A DNA stretch of 64,000 nucleotides from Candidatus Binatia bacterium (GTDB lineage: Bacteria > Desulfobacterota > Binatia > UBA9968 > JAJDTQ01). The notes under the pieces were generated by a model. That model was not told the origin of the DNA, searched no databases, and worked only from the letters and a program-made list of their open reading frames with translations. The stretch lies in NCBI GenBank assembly GCA_951813575.1, contig OX638375.1:372001-436000 (forward strand), written 5' to 3'. Below are positions 63,293 through 64,000 of this stretch, piece by piece. Position 1 is the stretch's first letter; each line of letters begins with the position of its first letter. The translations under genes were made by a program, and so were the position numbers.

Positions 63293-64000
63293 ATGCCGTT
63301 CATCGAAAGAAACGGGACCCGGCTCTACTACGAAAGCCACGGCGCGGGGCGGCCGTTGCTGTTCTTGAGCGAGACGGCGTGCCACTGCGACGTGTGGAAG
63401 CTTCACCAGGTGCCGGCCTTCTCGCGGGACCACCAGGTGATCCTGTGCGACTATCGCGGCACGGGCCGATCGGATTGGCCGTCGGAGCCGTACGGCGTCA
63501 AGGACTTCGCCGACGACGCGGCCGCGGTGCTGGAGCATCTGGACGCCCGGGACGCGGTGGTCTGCGGCCATTCCATGGGCGGTTCCGTGGCCCAGGTGAT
63601 GGCCCTGGACCATTCCGACCGGGTCTCGGCGCTCATCTGCGCCTCGGGCCGGGGCTTCAATCCTTATCCCGGGATTCCGCTCCGCATCGCCAGGGAAATG
63701 GTGGAGCGGGGTTACGAGCGGTACCTGCGGGACCATGGCATCCTCGTGGGATTTACCGACGCCTTCGTCAAGCGTTACCCGCAGCGCGTGGAAGGCTACC
63801 TGGCGGTGCGTATGGCGCATCTCAACCCGGTGGAGCAGTATTTCCGCCATGTCATCGCGCGCCAGCGCCACGACGTGAAGGACCGGCTGAAAGAGATCCG
63901 GATGCCGACCCTGATCCTGGTGGGCGAAGAGGAGCACAACGTCACCAGCGACACTTCGCTCAGGCAGGCGGCCGATGTGCTGGCGGCCGAGATTCCCGGC
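63293..64000 (+). CDS. Alpha/beta hydrolase, truncated by the window end
   Basis: At least 236 aa visible; the ATG is at 63293. Oxyanion and nucleophile elbow: LFLSETACHC, CDYRGTGRSDW and GHSMGG (nucleophile Ser94). The acid region LILVGEEEHNV is near the right edge, and the catalytic histidine lies beyond it. The gene continues out of the window. Likely part of the amidohydrolase operon; substrates could be esters or ring-cleavage products. Confidence 0.9.
   Translation, partial: MPFIERNGTRLYYESHGAGRPLLFLSETACHCDVWKLHQVPAFSRDHQVILCDYRGTGRSDWPSEPYGVKDFADDAAAVLEHLDARDAVVCGHSMGGSVAQVMALDHSDRVSALICASGRGFNPYPGIPLRIAREMVERGYERYLRDHGILVGFTDAFVKRYPQRVEGYLAVRMAHLNPVEQYFRHVIARQRHDVKDRLKEIRMPTLILVGEEEHNVTSDTSLRQAADVLAAEIPG

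Overview
This 64 kb window is bacterial chromosomal DNA. It is GC-rich and densely coded, with short intergenic gaps and many genes in same-strand runs with 4-bp or 1-bp start/stop overlaps. I see no rRNA, no CRISPR array and no prophage. The gene set combines Ku plus LigD, a BMP-type nucleoside ABC transporter, phosphatidylcholine synthase, CaiB/BaiF transferase, UbiD, LLM-class flavin oxidoreductase, a thiolase with a DUF35 partner, an AmmeMemoRadiSam B protein and a TldD/TldE pair. This fits an uncultured Gram-negative soil or sponge-associated lineage such as Desulfobacterota/Binatota/Tectomicrobia-like bacteria. That placement is inference only; no marker gene in the window fixes the phylum.

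Layout. 1-4.1 kb: flavoprotein, MaoC/FAS1-like dehydratase and CaiB/BaiF CoA-transferase, with a 165-bp MITE-like element between the first two. 4.2-13.5 kb: housekeeping and small-molecule genes (SppA, ArfB, rhomboid, epimerase, GST, phosphatidylcholine synthase, PaaI thioesterase, FAH-family hydrolase, glyoxalase II, FIST sensor). 13.5-14.0 kb: a block made only of tandem repeats, bracketed by exact inverted copies of a REP-like sequence. 14.0-19.3 kb: VWA protein, ferredoxin, MEMO-like protein, P1 peptidase, tRNA-Arg(CCG), GNAT. 19.3-26.2 kb: sulfatase, then a complete BMP/permease/permease/ATPase nucleoside importer preceded by a purine-type phosphoribosyltransferase. 26.3-28.7 kb: P450, ComF, antitoxin relic.

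28.7-35.6 kb: a minus-strand run. Ku and an ImmA/IrrE protease are followed by a 3-hydroxyanthranilate dioxygenase-like cupin, a ferritin-like di-iron protein, an ACMSD-like amidohydrolase, a small unknown protein, an SDR and a frameshifted UbiD decarboxylase. This looks like a ring-cleavage and decarboxylation pathway and is the most interesting metabolic feature. 35.6-38.1 kb: LigD, divergent from ku. 38.2-40.7 kb: an IS110-family element in a REP-like array, itself split by an intact IS3-family element with a 4-bp target duplication; removing the IS3 restores the IS110 frame exactly. 40.8-47 kb: VOC protein, MORN protein, TldE/TldD, Nudix, TerB and DOPA-dioxygenase-like genes. 47.0-47.45 kb: a promoter-to-terminator unit without a recognisable protein, a candidate small RNA. 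47.7-55.1 kb: GMC oxidoreductase, glutaredoxin, DUF35/thiolase/SDR, and a divergent E1 alpha/E1 beta/LLM operon ended by a second MITE copy. 55.3-64 kb: MFS transporter, thioesterase, AsmA, RecD2, amidohydrolase and an alpha/beta hydrolase cut by the window end.

Functionally the window is dominated by catabolism of organic acids, aromatics and CoA thioesters, with a two-gene NHEJ system and purine salvage. Short mobile or palindromic repeats (REP-like units, MITEs, IS110, IS3) fill most of the larger gaps.
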